Shown here: one piece after another, positions 32,801 through 41,013 of the stretch
Numbering within the stretch: the first letter of the stretch is position 1
Layout: each line of letters begins with the position of its first letter
The notes under the pieces: model-generated
Told to the model about the DNA's origin: nothing
What the model saw: only the letters and a program-made list of their open reading frames with translations
The model's database searches: none
Assembly: GCF_019396325.1 (NCBI RefSeq)
Contig: NZ_JAHKRO010000001.1
Location: forward strand, 267,152 to 331,151
Direction of reading: 5' to 3'
Length of the DNA: 64,000 nucleotides
Source of the DNA: Nonomuraea ceibae
GTDB taxonomy: Bacteria > Actinomycetota > Actinomycetes > Streptosporangiales > Streptosporangiaceae
Made by a program: the position numbers and the translations under genes

Positions 32801-33448
32801 ATGATCGCTACTCCTGACGACAACACCCGGTTCTCCGATGTGAGCTCTGCCATGGGGGACGGCTACTGCTTCACCTATGTCCGCGGCTTGGCGCTCGAGG
32901 AAGTGGCGACCCGGCTCGGTGGCTGGTTAGGGGAGTTCACGCCTATGACGCTCGAGGAACTGGCCGGGGTCGCCTACTCCCGTTACGACGGGAAGAACAT
33001 GTTCTTCGGTGCCGTCGCCATCGAAGACTGGGTACTCCTCGTCGAGCCCCTCGGCTCGCTCGGCGTCACCGAGGAGATCATCCTGCCGCTGTCGGCGAGG
33101 ACCCGCCTCGTCTCCCAGTACTACCTCGACATCAAGTGCATGGACTACTTCTACTGGATCGAAGACGGAAAAATCCGGTTCGAGTACATGAACCAGGACG
33201 GCTACTCCCACTGGATCAAAGACGGAAAGATTCAGCTTGAGTTTCCATACCCGGAGCGCTACTCAGAGGAGATGCCGGACGAACTCGCGGAGACCATGCA
33301 GCGGATCGACTCCGTCTTTCCATCACACACCTACCCCCACGAAGGGCCGGCGTTCCTCTTGGCCGAGAGTCTCACCGGGATCACGCTGACACCGCAACTG
33401 CTGGAAGAGTCCACCTACCTGTGCGGAGGCATTCCCAGCCCGAGGTGA
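32801..33448 (+). CDS. DUF6461-like protein with internal tandem repeat
   Basis: 215 residues, acidic and soluble. The N-terminal block (GYCFTYVRGLALEEVATRLG, VEPLGSLGVTEEIILPLSAR, LVSQYYL) matches the pattern of actinobacterial DUF6461 proteins, as I recall it. Between residues 118 and 150 there is a short repeat: YWIEDGKIRFEYMNQDGYS followed by HWIKDGKIQLEFPYPERYS. It lies alone between an SDR and a tRNA, with lower GC than its neighbours, so recent acquisition is possible. Related proteins occur near toxin or immunity-like genes in some genomes, but no role is established. Confidence 0.75.
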   Translation: MIATPDDNTRFSDVSSAMGDGYCFTYVRGLALEEVATRLGGWLGEFTPMTLEELAGVAYSRYDGKNMFFGAVAIEDWVLLVEPLGSLGVTEEIILPLSARTRLVSQYYLDIKCMDYFYWIEDGKIRFEYMNQDGYSHWIKDGKIQLEFPYPERYSEEMPDELAETMQRIDSVFPSHTYPHEGPAFLLAESLTGITLTPQLLEESTYLCGGIPSPR

Positions 33449-33675
33449 GCGGAACGTGGTCCTTCTCCGAGGCCGCCTATAAAGGGCATGCTGCCGGGGA
33501 GCCCGCTCTCACTGATACTGACCGAGCGGAGGACCTGTATGTGCAGGCGTACCAACATCCGTGAGGAGTTGGGCACGCCCGTGAAGGTCATGGCTCGCGA
33601 GCCAGAGGGCGGGATGCGGAACTCCTTGGGGCCTCTCAGCGGTAGAGGAGGGCGTAGTCGCTCAGAAGACAAGAG

Positions 33676-33704
33676 AGGCCGCTTCCGATCTTCGGAAGCG
33701 GCCT
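33676..33704 (-). terminator. Terminator of the tRNA-Pro gene
   Basis: Thirteen-base perfect arms (AGGCCGCTTCCGA / TCGGAAGCGGCCT) with a 3-base loop. On the minus strand it is followed by ctcttgtcttct, so it ends transcripts from the tRNA gene 20 bp away. Confidence 0.85.
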
Positions 33705-33724
33705 TCTACCTGCGGCTACTACTG

Positions 33725-33798
33725 TCGGGGTGGCGGGATTTGAACCCACGACCTCTTCGTCCCGAACGAAGCGCGCTGCCAAGCTGCGCTACACCCCG
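33725..33798 (-). tRNA. tRNA-Pro (anticodon CGG)
   Basis: The minus strand folds as a 74-nt cloverleaf: acceptor CGGGGTG pairs with CACCCCG, anticodon stem CTTCG/CGAAG surrounds TTCGGGA with anticodon CGG and G37, and the T-arm is GTGGG TTCAAAT CCCGC. CCA is not encoded. It reads CCG proline codons. tRNA genes are frequent integration sites; no integrase is in the window. Confidence 0.95.
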
Positions 33799-33859
33799 GT
33801 GCACGCCGTCTTGCTCGTGCCTGGGAAAGTCTAGCCGACTTCGGGCGTGCTTGTGACCG

Positions 33860-34753
33860 TCACCGTCGGGGAACCAGCGTGAGCAGCGACGCCTCCGGGA
33901 AACACGCGAAGCGGACGGGGGCGTACGGGCTGGTCCCGAGGCCGGCGGAGACGTGGAGCCAGGCGGAGTCGTGGCGGCTGAGGCCCTTGACGCGGGCGCG
34001 GTCGATGCCGCAGTTGGTGACGAGGGCGCCGTAGAAGGGGACGCAGAGCTGGCCGCCGTGGGTGTGGCCGGCGAGCAGGAGCTGGTAGCCGTCGGCGGCG
34101 AAGGCGGTCATGTTGCGCGGCTCGGGGGAGTGCATGACGCCGAGGCGCAGGTCGGCGTCCGCGGGGGCGGGGCCGGCGACGAGGTCGTAGCGGTCGCGGG
34201 AGATGTGGGAGTCGTGGATGCCGGCCACGGCGACGTCGAGGTCGCCGACCTTGAGGCGGGCGGTGGTGTTGTTCATGTCGAGCCAGCCTTCGGCGGCCAT
34301 GCCGGCGCCGAGCTCTTCCCAGGGGAGGTTGGGGATGTGCTGGCGGCGTTCGTTGCGGGAGGTGCGCCACAGGTAGCGGGCCGGGTTCTTCGGCTGGGGG
34401 GCGTAGAGGTCGTTGGAGCCGTACACGAACAGGCCGGGCCGGGCGAGCAGCGGCTCGAGGGCGTGCAGGAGCGACGGGACGGCGTCGGGGTGGGCGATGG
34501 AGTCGCCGGTGTTGACGACGAGGTCGGGCTCCAGCGAGCCGAGGGAGCGCACCCAGTTGATCAGCATGGTGCGGCGGGGCGTCAGGTGGAGGTCGGACAG
34601 GTGCAGGATGCGCACCGGCCGCTGGCCGGGGGCGAGCACCGGCACGTCGAAGCGCCGCAGCCGGAACGAGTTGCGCTCCACGACCGAGGCGTATCCGAGC
34701 CCGGCCAGGCCGAGGCCGAGCACTGACAGGGGCACCGCGACTGCTTTCCTCAC
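33860..34753 (-). CDS. Metallophosphoesterase, membrane-anchored
   Basis: 297 residues: a membrane helix at the N-terminus (AVAVPLSVLGLGLAGLGYAS), then the calcineurin-like motifs HLSDLHL (DxH), LVVNTGDSIAH (GD), FVYGSNDLY (GNH changed to GSND), and AGHTHGGQL (GHTH). The di-metal phosphoesterase site is therefore mostly intact. The gene occupies the place of mycobacterial Rv3683 beside ponA2. I take the GTG at 34753; the frame extends to 34858 but with no domain. It is divergent from yqeY. A role in phospholipid or UDP-sugar pyrophosphate hydrolysis is possible, not shown. Confidence 0.88.
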   Translation of the reverse strand: MRKAVAVPLSVLGLGLAGLGYASVVERNSFRLRRFDVPVLAPGQRPVRILHLSDLHLTPRRTMLINWVRSLGSLEPDLVVNTGDSIAHPDAVPSLLHALEPLLARPGLFVYGSNDLYAPQPKNPARYLWRTSRNERRQHIPNLPWEELGAGMAAEGWLDMNNTTARLKVGDLDVAVAGIHDSHISRDRYDLVAGPAPADADLRLGVMHSPEPRNMTAFAADGYQLLLAGHTHGGQLCVPFYGALVTNCGIDRARVKGLSRHDSAWLHVSAGLGTSPYAPVRFACFPEASLLTLVPRR

Positions 34754-34812
34754 CTCTTCATGATGCCCGACATCCGGCACGGGGCGTTCGCGCACGCGGC
34801 AAGATGGACCGC

Positions 34813-35268
34813 ATGAGCGCATTGAAGGACAAGCTGAAGGCCGATCTGACGGCCTCACTCAAGGCCCGGGACGAGGTTCGGCTCCGGACCATTCGGATGG
34901 CACTGGCCGCGGTGAACGTGGAGGAGGTCGCCGGCAAGGAGGCCAGGGAGCTCTCCGACGCGGAGATCGTCAAGGTGCTGACCCGTGAGGCGAAGAAGCG
35001 GCGGGAGGCGGCGGAGGCTTTCGGCAACGCCGGGCGCGCCGAGCAGGCGCAGGCGGAGCTGGACGAGCAGGCGGTGCTGGAGGAGTATCTGCCGGCGCAG
35101 CTCTCCGACGAGGAGCTGGCCAGGCTGGTCGACGAGGCGGTGGCCGAGACCGGCGCGTCGGGGCCGCAGGCCATGGGCCAGGTCATGAAGGTCGTCAACC
35201 CGAAGGTGGCCGGGCGGGCCGAGGGCGGCCGGGTGGCCGCGGCCGTGCGGGCGCGGCTGGCGTCCTGA
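34813..35268 (+). CDS. GatB/YqeY domain protein
   Basis: 151 residues: MSALKDKLKADLTASLKARD at the start, TIRMALAAVNVEEV, REAKKRREAAEAF, EEYLPAQLSDEELARLVDEA and MGQVMKVVNPKVAGRAEGGR. This is the whole YqeY family in order. It resembles the tail domain of GatB and may bind tRNA, but its function is not settled. Another ATG lies 9 nt upstream in frame. It converges on ponA2, with a hairpin between the two stops. Confidence 0.92.
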   Translation: MSALKDKLKADLTASLKARDEVRLRTIRMALAAVNVEEVAGKEARELSDAEIVKVLTREAKKRREAAEAFGNAGRAEQAQAELDEQAVLEEYLPAQLSDEELARLVDEAVAETGASGPQAMGQVMKVVNPKVAGRAEGGRVAAAVRARLAS

Positions 35269-35276
35269 GGGCTGTG

Positions 35277-35305
35277 GCGGGCCTCTGGCGGGGCCGGAGG
35301 CCCGC
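35277..35305. terminator. Bidirectional hairpin between yqeY and ponA2
   Basis: GCGGGCCTC (35277-35285) pairs with GAGGCCCGC (35297-35305). The hairpin fills the 40-bp gap between two convergent stops. Confidence 0.6.
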
Positions 35306-35308
35306 GGG

Positions 35309-37576
35309 CTAGTTGCGGGCGGGCAGGAGCGGGTTGTCGCCCCAGTCGCCGTTCTGGCCCCGGTCGTCGCCGTTGCCGTCGCCGCGCCGGTCGTCGAACC
35401 AGTCGGCCAGGTCGGACGGGTCGCCGACGTCGGGACCGCCTTCGTCGCCGTCGTCGCCCTTGTCCTTCTTCTTCTTGGGCTTGGGCGCGCACTCGTCGGT
35501 GCAGCCGCCGAAGCGTGACTGGTCGACGGGATGGAACTTGGCCGCCTCGACGCCCTTGAGCGCGGCCATCATCGAGTCCTTCCAGATCGGCCCGGAGATC
35601 GACGCGCCGTAGACGTACCCGTAGTACTGCCCGCCGATGGTGACGCCGACGAGGTCGTGGGCGAAGGCGCCGCGCGGGTCGCCGAGGCTGACGGCGGAGG
35701 CGAGGTTCGGGGTGTAGCCGGCGAACCAGGCGGCGGTGTAGCCGTCGGTGGTGCCGGTCTTGCCGGCGGCGTCACGGCCGATGCCGCCGACGCCGGTCAT
35801 GGTGCCCTTGGTGAAGACGCCTTCCAGCACGGCGCTGACGGCGTCGGCCACCTCCTCGTCCATGACCTGCGAGCACTTGGGCTTGAACCGCATGACCTCG
35901 CCGTAGCGGTCCTTGACCTCGGTGACGGCGAGCGGCTGGCAGTACTTGCCGCGCGCGCCGAAGACGGCGTAGGAGTTGGCCACGGTGACCGGGTCGACCT
36001 CGTTGATGCCGAGCGTGAAGGTCTCGAACTCGCGCAGGTCGTCGCCGTCGGCCCGCTTGAGCCCGAGGCGCTTGGACAGCTTGACCACCTTGCAGAGGCC
36101 GACTTCCTGCTCCAGCCGCATGAAGAACGTGTTGACCGAGCCCCAGGTGCCGGTCTGCAGGGTCTTGAAGCCGCCGCCGCCCTCGCTGGAGTTGCGCACC
36201 TCGTGGCTGGGGTCGCCGACGTTCTTGCCCTTGCAGTTCTTGAACGCGCTGTAGCCGGAGGCGGTGTAGCCGGCGGGGGAGGGGAAGCCGTCGTTGAACT
36301 TCAGCCCCTCTTCGAGCGCCGTGGCCAGCGTGTAGGCCTTGGCGGTTGAGCCCTGCTGGAAGCCGGGGCCGCCGCCGTGTGCCATGTCGGCGACGAGGTT
36401 GTAGCTGATCTCGTTCTTCTTCTTGTTGTTGCCGTACTTGCGGGAGGCGGCCATGGCCTTGATCTCGCCGGTGCCCGGGACGATCATCGCCTGGGCGGCG
36501 ACGGGCTTGTCCTTGGGGCTCACGTACTTCTTGATCGCCTTTTCGGACGCCTTCTGCATCTTCGGGTCGATCGTGGTCTTGATGGTCAGGCCGCCGCGCT
36601 GGAGGAGCTTGAGCCGGTCCTTGGCGGTCTTGCCGAAGTCGGCGTTGAGCAGGATCTCGTTCTGCACGTAGAGGCAGAAGTACGGGTATTCGCTCTCCTC
36701 GCACCCGCCGGGGAACGGGACGTCCTTCCAGCCGAGCTTCTTGGCCTTGGCGTCGGCGGCCTCGGCCTTGGTGATGGTGCCGATCTCGGCCATCCGGTCG
36801 AGCACCACGTTGCGCCGCTCCAGCAGCAGCGCGCGCGACTTGGGGCCGACGTTGGGGTCGGTCCTGGCTGGGTTCTGGACGGCGCCGGCGAGGGTGGCGG
36901 CCTGGGCCAGGGTGAGCTTGGAGGCGGGCTTGTCGAAGAAGCGCTTGGCGGCTGCCTGGATGCCGTGGGCTCCGGCGCCGAAGTAGGCGATGTTCAGGTA
37001 GCGCTCGAGGATCTGGTCCTTGGTGTACTTCTTCTCGATCGCCATCGCGTAGCGCAGTTCGGCCAGTTTGCGGGAGATCGTGGGGGCGATGGCCGCCGCC
37101 TGCTCCTCGGGCGTCTCGGCCGAGTTGACCAGCACCTGCTTCACGTACTGCTGTGTGATCGAAGAACCGCCCTGCGTCACGCCGCCGGTGGTAAGGTTCT
37201 TGATCAGCGCCCGGGTGGTGCCCTCGATGTCGATCGGTCCGTGCTGGTAGAAGCGGAAGTCCTCGATCGCGATCAGGGCCTTCTGCATGATGGGCGCGAC
37301 CTTGTCGAGGGTCACCGACTGGCGGTTCTCGAAGTAGAACTGCGCGATCTGGTCGCCGTTGGCGTCGAGCAGCACTGTGCGCTCGGACAGCGGCGGTTCG
37401 GCCAGGTCCTCGGGCTTGAGGTCGAGCATCTCCATGCCGCTCTTGGCGGAGACGCCCGCGCCGCCGACCGCGGGCAGCGCCACGGCTGCCGCCAGCACGC
37501 CTGCGGCCGACCCAGCTGCGATCAGCTTGATGACGTTCAGGATCGGCGAGGAACGATCTTTGCCCTGAGCTTGCAC
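35309..37576 (-). CDS. ponA2: Bifunctional penicillin-binding protein, class A (PonA2 type)
   Basis: A protein of 755 residues with a membrane anchor (IKLIAAGSAAGVLAAAVALP). A GT51 glycosyltransferase domain follows (AIEDFRFYQHG, GGSSITQQYVK), then a transpeptidase with the SxxK serine in QQGSTAKAY, SVN in WGSVNTFF and KTGT in AGKTGTTDG. It polymerises and cross-links peptidoglycan outside the membrane. The tail is an acidic, Lys/Asp-rich stretch, and I see no PASTA domain, unlike mycobacterial PonA2. The start is taken at GTG 37576; the ORF extends to 37657. It is divergent from wblA, as in mycobacteria. Confidence 0.92.
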   Translation of the reverse strand: MQAQGKDRSSPILNVIKLIAAGSAAGVLAAAVALPAVGGAGVSAKSGMEMLDLKPEDLAEPPLSERTVLLDANGDQIAQFYFENRQSVTLDKVAPIMQKALIAIEDFRFYQHGPIDIEGTTRALIKNLTTGGVTQGGSSITQQYVKQVLVNSAETPEEQAAAIAPTISRKLAELRYAMAIEKKYTKDQILERYLNIAYFGAGAHGIQAAAKRFFDKPASKLTLAQAATLAGAVQNPARTDPNVGPKSRALLLERRNVVLDRMAEIGTITKAEAADAKAKKLGWKDVPFPGGCEESEYPYFCLYVQNEILLNADFGKTAKDRLKLLQRGGLTIKTTIDPKMQKASEKAIKKYVSPKDKPVAAQAMIVPGTGEIKAMAASRKYGNNKKKNEISYNLVADMAHGGGPGFQQGSTAKAYTLATALEEGLKFNDGFPSPAGYTASGYSAFKNCKGKNVGDPSHEVRNSSEGGGGFKTLQTGTWGSVNTFFMRLEQEVGLCKVVKLSKRLGLKRADGDDLREFETFTLGINEVDPVTVANSYAVFGARGKYCQPLAVTEVKDRYGEVMRFKPKCSQVMDEEVADAVSAVLEGVFTKGTMTGVGGIGRDAAGKTGTTDGYTAAWFAGYTPNLASAVSLGDPRGAFAHDLVGVTIGGQYYGYVYGASISGPIWKDSMMAALKGVEAAKFHPVDQSRFGGCTDECAPKPKKKKDKGDDGDEGGPDVGDPSDLADWFDDRRGDGNGDDRGQNGDWGDNPLLPARN

Positions 37577-37817
37577 AGTACCAAGGGTACGTCGAAAGGG
37601 TGACCTTATCGGTAACACGCCTGCATTTCGCCTTGACTGACGGGGGTGACTAGTCATTCCCGGTCAAGACTCCAGCGAGAATTTGGTCCTCTGGGGTCTG
37701 TCGGCCCGAAGGTCTTCTTGCGTACGTTCTCCCTGCGGCAACTGAATACGGAGGCTCGGCGCCCGCGCCCGTCGGCCCCAACTGACGACTGACCACCTAA
37801 GGGGAGTGGGGTCGAAA

Positions 37818-38114
37818 ATGTGGATCACGGATTGGACCTCCCGTGCCGCCTGTAAAGGTGCGGATCCTGACGCTCTGTTCGTCCAGGGAGCCGCCCAGAA
37901 CAGGGCGAAGCTCATCTGCCGAGGATGCCCTGTCCGTACCGAATGCCTCGCCGATGCGCTCGACAACCGCATCGAGTTCGGGGTGTGGGGCGGTATGACC
38001 GAGCGGGAGCGGCGAGCGCTGCTTCGGCGGCGACCGGACGTCGACTCGTGGCGCGAGCTGCTCGAGTCGGCCAAAGAAGAGTACGAGCGGACCAACGAGC
38101 TGATCGCCGGCTGA
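37818..38114 (+). CDS. wblA: WhiB-like iron-sulfur regulator WblA/WhiB4
   Basis: 98 residues: WTSRAACKGADPDALFVQGA, CRGCPVRTECLADALDNRIE, FGVWGGMTERERRALLRRRP. The four Cys of a 4Fe-4S cluster and the GVWGG turn are all there. The LFVQGAAQNRAK and LDNRIEFGVWGGM strings are those of WblA/WhiB4. Its position next to ponA2 and the two ArsA genes agrees. Such proteins bind sigma factors and sense redox; WblA controls development and antibiotics in Streptomyces. ATG 37818 matches the family start; a GTG at 37806 is also in frame. Confidence 0.95.
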   Translation: MWITDWTSRAACKGADPDALFVQGAAQNRAKLICRGCPVRTECLADALDNRIEFGVWGGMTERERRALLRRRPDVDSWRELLESAKEEYERTNELIAG

Positions 38115-38122
38115 GCCGGCCC

Positions 38123-38152
38123 GAGAGCGCGGCCGACCCCGGCCGTGCTCTC
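38123..38152. terminator. Hairpin between wblA and the ArsA genes
   Basis: GAGAGC-CGGCC type arms (38123-38134 and 38141-38152), 12 bases with one G-T mismatch, lie between two convergent stops, so it can serve both directions. Confidence 0.65.
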
Positions 38153-39278
38153 AGCCGTTCGCCAGGAGCTCTCCGACGCGTCGCAGGCCATCCAGGTCGT
38201 GCACGTCCTCGGTCATGGCTGCCACCTTGGCGATGGGCACCGTGGGATGGGCGCTGACGAAGTGGTCCTGCTCCCGGTGCCCGCGAGCGGCGAGCTGCAT
38301 CCGGCCCGTGTGTAGCCGCAACACGGCCGCGGTCAGCTCGTGCTCGCCCCGCGATTCCAGGTCTTCGGCCGCGGCGGCGCTTCTCACGCCCGAGAGCGTC
38401 GCCGCCGGCGACTCGTGGACCCGGTTGACGACCAGGCCGGCGAGCGGCATCCGCTCCTCGGCCAGCCGCTCGACGAAGTAGGAAGCCTCGCGCATCGCGT
38501 CGCGCTCCGGCGCGGCGACCACGATGAAGGCGGTGCCGGGTGCCTGGAGCAGCTTGTACGTCTGGTCGGCGCGCTGCCTGAAACCGCCGAACACCGCGTC
38601 CAGGGCCGACACGAACGTCTGCAGGTCCTTGATCACCTGCGCGCCCAGCAGCTTGGTCATGGCTCCGGCGACGATCCCGAACCCGGCGTTGAGCAGCTTG
38701 AACGCGCTGCGCCCGCCGGCCTTGGCGGGTGCGGTGAGCAGCTTGATGAACCTGCCGTCGAGGAAGCGGCCGAGCCGTTCCGGCGCGTCGAGGAAGTCGA
38801 GCGCCGAGCGTGACGGCGGCGTGTCGACGATGATCAGGTCCCACTCGTCGGAGCGGCGGAGCTGGCCCAGCTTCTCCATCGCCATGTACTCCTGGGTGCC
38901 GGAGAAGCTGGACGACAGCGACTGGTAGAAGGGGTTCGACAGGATCTGGCGGGCCCGTTCGGGATCGGCGTGCGCCTCGATGATCTCGTCGAACGTGCGC
39001 TTCATGTCGAGCATCATCGCGTAGAGCTGGCCGCCGTCCTCGCTCTCGGTGACCAGGCGCGGGGTGTTGTCGAGCTCGGTGAGGCCCATCGACTGGGCCA
39101 GGCGGCGGGCCGGGTCGACGGTGAGCACGACGGCGCACCTGCCACGTTCGGCGGCGCGCAGGCCCAGCGCGGCGGCCGTGGTGGTCTTGCCGACGCCGCC
39201 CGAGCCGCAGCAGACGATGATCCGGGTGCCCCGGTCGTCGAGGATGGCGTCGATGTCGAGGGTGGCGGGCTTCTTCAC
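38151..39278 (-). CDS. ArsA-family ATPase (second of pair)
   Basis: 375 residues. The deviant Walker A is CCGSGGVGKTTTAAALGL, the switch region DTPPSRSALDFLDAPERLG, and the A-loop DPARRLAQSM. The family includes the arsenite pump ATPase and tail-anchored protein factors (Get3). In actinomycetes a tandem pair stands beside whiB4/wblA; in mycobacteria these are Rv3679/Rv3680, for which I recall envelope transport or glycerol-stress roles. I see no arsenite-binding Cys triad. It overlaps the upstream ArsA gene by 4 nt. Confidence 0.9.
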   Translation of the reverse strand: MKKPATLDIDAILDDRGTRIIVCCGSGGVGKTTTAAALGLRAAERGRCAVVLTVDPARRLAQSMGLTELDNTPRLVTESEDGGQLYAMMLDMKRTFDEIIEAHADPERARQILSNPFYQSLSSSFSGTQEYMAMEKLGQLRRSDEWDLIIVDTPPSRSALDFLDAPERLGRFLDGRFIKLLTAPAKAGGRSAFKLLNAGFGIVAGAMTKLLGAQVIKDLQTFVSALDAVFGGFRQRADQTYKLLQAPGTAFIVVAAPERDAMREASYFVERLAEERMPLAGLVVNRVHESPAATLSGVRSAAAAEDLESRGEHELTAAVLRLHTGRMQLAARGHREQDHFVSAHPTVPIAKVAAMTEDVHDLDGLRRVGELLANG

Positions 39279-40276
39279 GCTGCTCCCTGCTTGCGGATGC
39301 TCTCGGCCAGCTCGTACAGCCCTGCCAGGTCCACCCCGTCGGTGAGCAGCGGCAGCTCGTAGCGCGGCAGCGTGGAGGCGGCCAGCGATTCGCGTTCGGC
39401 GCGTTCGAGGTCGGTGCGGCGGGCGTGCTCGACGACCTCTTCGGCGAGCGCCTCGGCCAGGGCGCCGACGTCGGACCCGTCGGCGAGCCCGGCGGCCTTG
39501 AGGCCGAGCGTGAGCTCTCCGGCGTCGAATCCGCCCTTGACAGCCCTGTCAAGGGCGGCCTGCGGGAGGAGGGATTCGCGCACCATGTTGATGAAGATGC
39601 CACCGGTGGGCAGTCCCGCGCCGGCGAGTTCGGCGATTCCGTCGAGTGTTTCCTGGACGGGCATCTCTTCCAGCAGCGTCACGAAATGCACAGCCGTTTC
39701 CGGACTTTTCACGACGCCGTGGACGAGGTCGGAGTGGCTCTTGATCGGGCCCACCTTGGCCAGCCCGGCGACCTCCTGGGTGACGTTCAGGAACCGCGTG
39801 ATGCGGCCCGTGGGCGGCGCGTCGAGCACCACGGCGTCGTAGACCCGCTTGCCGTCACGCCCGCGCCGGCGCACGGCCTCGGTGGTCTTGCCGGTGACCA
39901 GCACGTCCCGGAAGCCGGGGGCCACGGTGGTGGCGAAGTCGACGAGACCCATCTTGGTCAGCGCGCGACCCGCCCGGCGCATCCCGTAGAACATCTCCAT
40001 GTATTCGAGCATGGCGTCTTCGGGGTCGATGGCCAGCGCGAACACGTCACCGCCCGAGGGCGCCACGGCGATCCGGCGCTCCTCGTACGGCAGCGGCGGC
40101 AGGTCGAAGATCTGCGCGATGCCCTGGCGGCCCTCCACCTCCACGAGCAGCACCTTGCGGCCGCCTGCGGCGAGGGCGAGGGCGAGGGCCGCGGCGACCG
40201 TCGTCTTGCCCGTGCCGCCCTTGCCGGTGACGACGTGCAGTCGCACGCCGTCCCAGTCCGTGTCCGGAGAGTCCAC
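39275..40276 (-). CDS. ArsA-family ATPase (first of pair)
   Basis: 333 residues, first gene of a two-gene operon. Walker A is VTGKGGTGKTTVAAALALAL, followed by LLVEVEGRQGIAQIFDLPPL and VVLDAPPTGRITRFL. The P-loop Lys pair is kept. It resembles the second gene only in the ATPase core, as expected for a pair forming one hetero-dimer, where a single-chain ArsA would have both halves. Stop and start overlap by ATGA. It is divergent from the DUF4177 gene over 78 bp. Confidence 0.9.
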   Translation of the reverse strand: MDSPDTDWDGVRLHVVTGKGGTGKTTVAAALALALAAGGRKVLLVEVEGRQGIAQIFDLPPLPYEERRIAVAPSGGDVFALAIDPEDAMLEYMEMFYGMRRAGRALTKMGLVDFATTVAPGFRDVLVTGKTTEAVRRRGRDGKRVYDAVVLDAPPTGRITRFLNVTQEVAGLAKVGPIKSHSDLVHGVVKSPETAVHFVTLLEEMPVQETLDGIAELAGAGLPTGGIFINMVRESLLPQAALDRAVKGGFDAGELTLGLKAAGLADGSDVGALAEALAEEVVEHARRTDLERAERESLAASTLPRYELPLLTDGVDLAGLYELAESIRKQGAA

Positions 40277-40354
40277 GACTTCGAGGCTACCGAACGGTCA
40301 CTTGTCGAAAGCCCGCGACCACCGTTTGAGATTGCTCACACTACGCTGAGCCCC

Positions 40355-40510
40355 ATGAAGAAATGGGAGTACCTCACCGCCCCGGTGCTGATACACAACA
40401 CCAAGATGATCCTCGACAACTTCGGCGCCGACGGCTGGGAGCTGGTCCAGATCGTGCAGGGCGCGACGCCCGAGCAGCTGGTCGCGTACTTCAAGAGGGA
40501 GAAGGCATGA
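40355..40510 (+). CDS. DUF4177-like small protein
   Basis: 51 residues: MKKWEYLTAPVLIHNTKMIL followed by DNFGADGWELVQI. The WEY and DGWELV pattern is typical of DUF4177. It is too short to be called by many methods. The stop overlaps the RidA start as ATGA, so translation is coupled. The function is unknown. The gene keeps this place next to RidA and ArsA in several actinomycetes, from memory. Confidence 0.85.
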   Translation: MKKWEYLTAPVLIHNTKMILDNFGADGWELVQIVQGATPEQLVAYFKREKA

Positions 40511-40965
40511 GTCCCGAGCAGAAGATCGAGGAGCTGGGCCTGACGCTCCCCGAGGTCGTGGCCCCGCTGGCGGCCTACGTGCCGACCGTGCGCACCGGTC
40601 AGCTCGTCTACACCTCGGGCCAGGTCCCGATGGTCGAGGGCAAGCTGCACCAGACCGGCAAGCTGGGCGCCGACCTGGGCGTCGACGAGGGCCGCGAGCA
40701 GGCCCGCATCTGCGCGCTCAACGCCGTCGCCGCGCTCAAGGCCGAGGTCGGCGAGCTGTCGCGGGTGAAGCGGATCGTCAAGGCCGTGGTCTTCGTGGCC
40801 AGCGCGCCCGACTTCACCCAGCAGCCGCAGGTGGCCAACGGCGCGAGCGAGCTGCTGGCCGAGATCTTCGGCGAGGCCGGCAAGCACGCGCGCAGCGCCG
40901 TCGGCGTGGCCGCGCTGCCCCTCGACGCTCCGGTGGAAGTGGAGCTGATCGCGGAGGTGTCCTGA
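40507..40965 (+). CDS. RidA/YjgF-family protein
   Basis: 152 residues of a RidA-like fold: LVYTSGQVPMVEGKL, GADLGVDEGREQARICALNA, VKRIVKAVVFVASAPDFTQQ and GKHARSAVGVAALPLDAPVE. The position that should carry the catalytic Arg of RidA deaminases (RxAxG in many) here reads HARSAVGVAALP, so the Arg is present. True RidA hydrolyses reactive enamines and imines from PLP enzymes. This is the longer actinobacterial subgroup equal to Rv3678c. It is coupled to the DUF4177 gene. Confidence 0.9.
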   Translation: MSPEQKIEELGLTLPEVVAPLAAYVPTVRTGQLVYTSGQVPMVEGKLHQTGKLGADLGVDEGREQARICALNAVAALKAEVGELSRVKRIVKAVVFVASAPDFTQQPQVANGASELLAEIFGEAGKHARSAVGVAALPLDAPVEVELIAEVS

Positions 40966-41013
40966 AGGTCCGATATGTCACCATGACCGAGTGATGTTCT
41001 AGAAGGAGGTCAT

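Noticed and set aside
33488..33856. 122-codon plus-strand ORF over the tRNA gene
   Set aside because: Its second half is the antisense translation of tRNA-Pro and its terminator.
36377..37603. Plus-strand frame of 408 codons opposite ponA2
   Set aside because: Leu/Val/Gly-rich shadow of the PBP gene; PBP motifs on the other strand are unambiguous.
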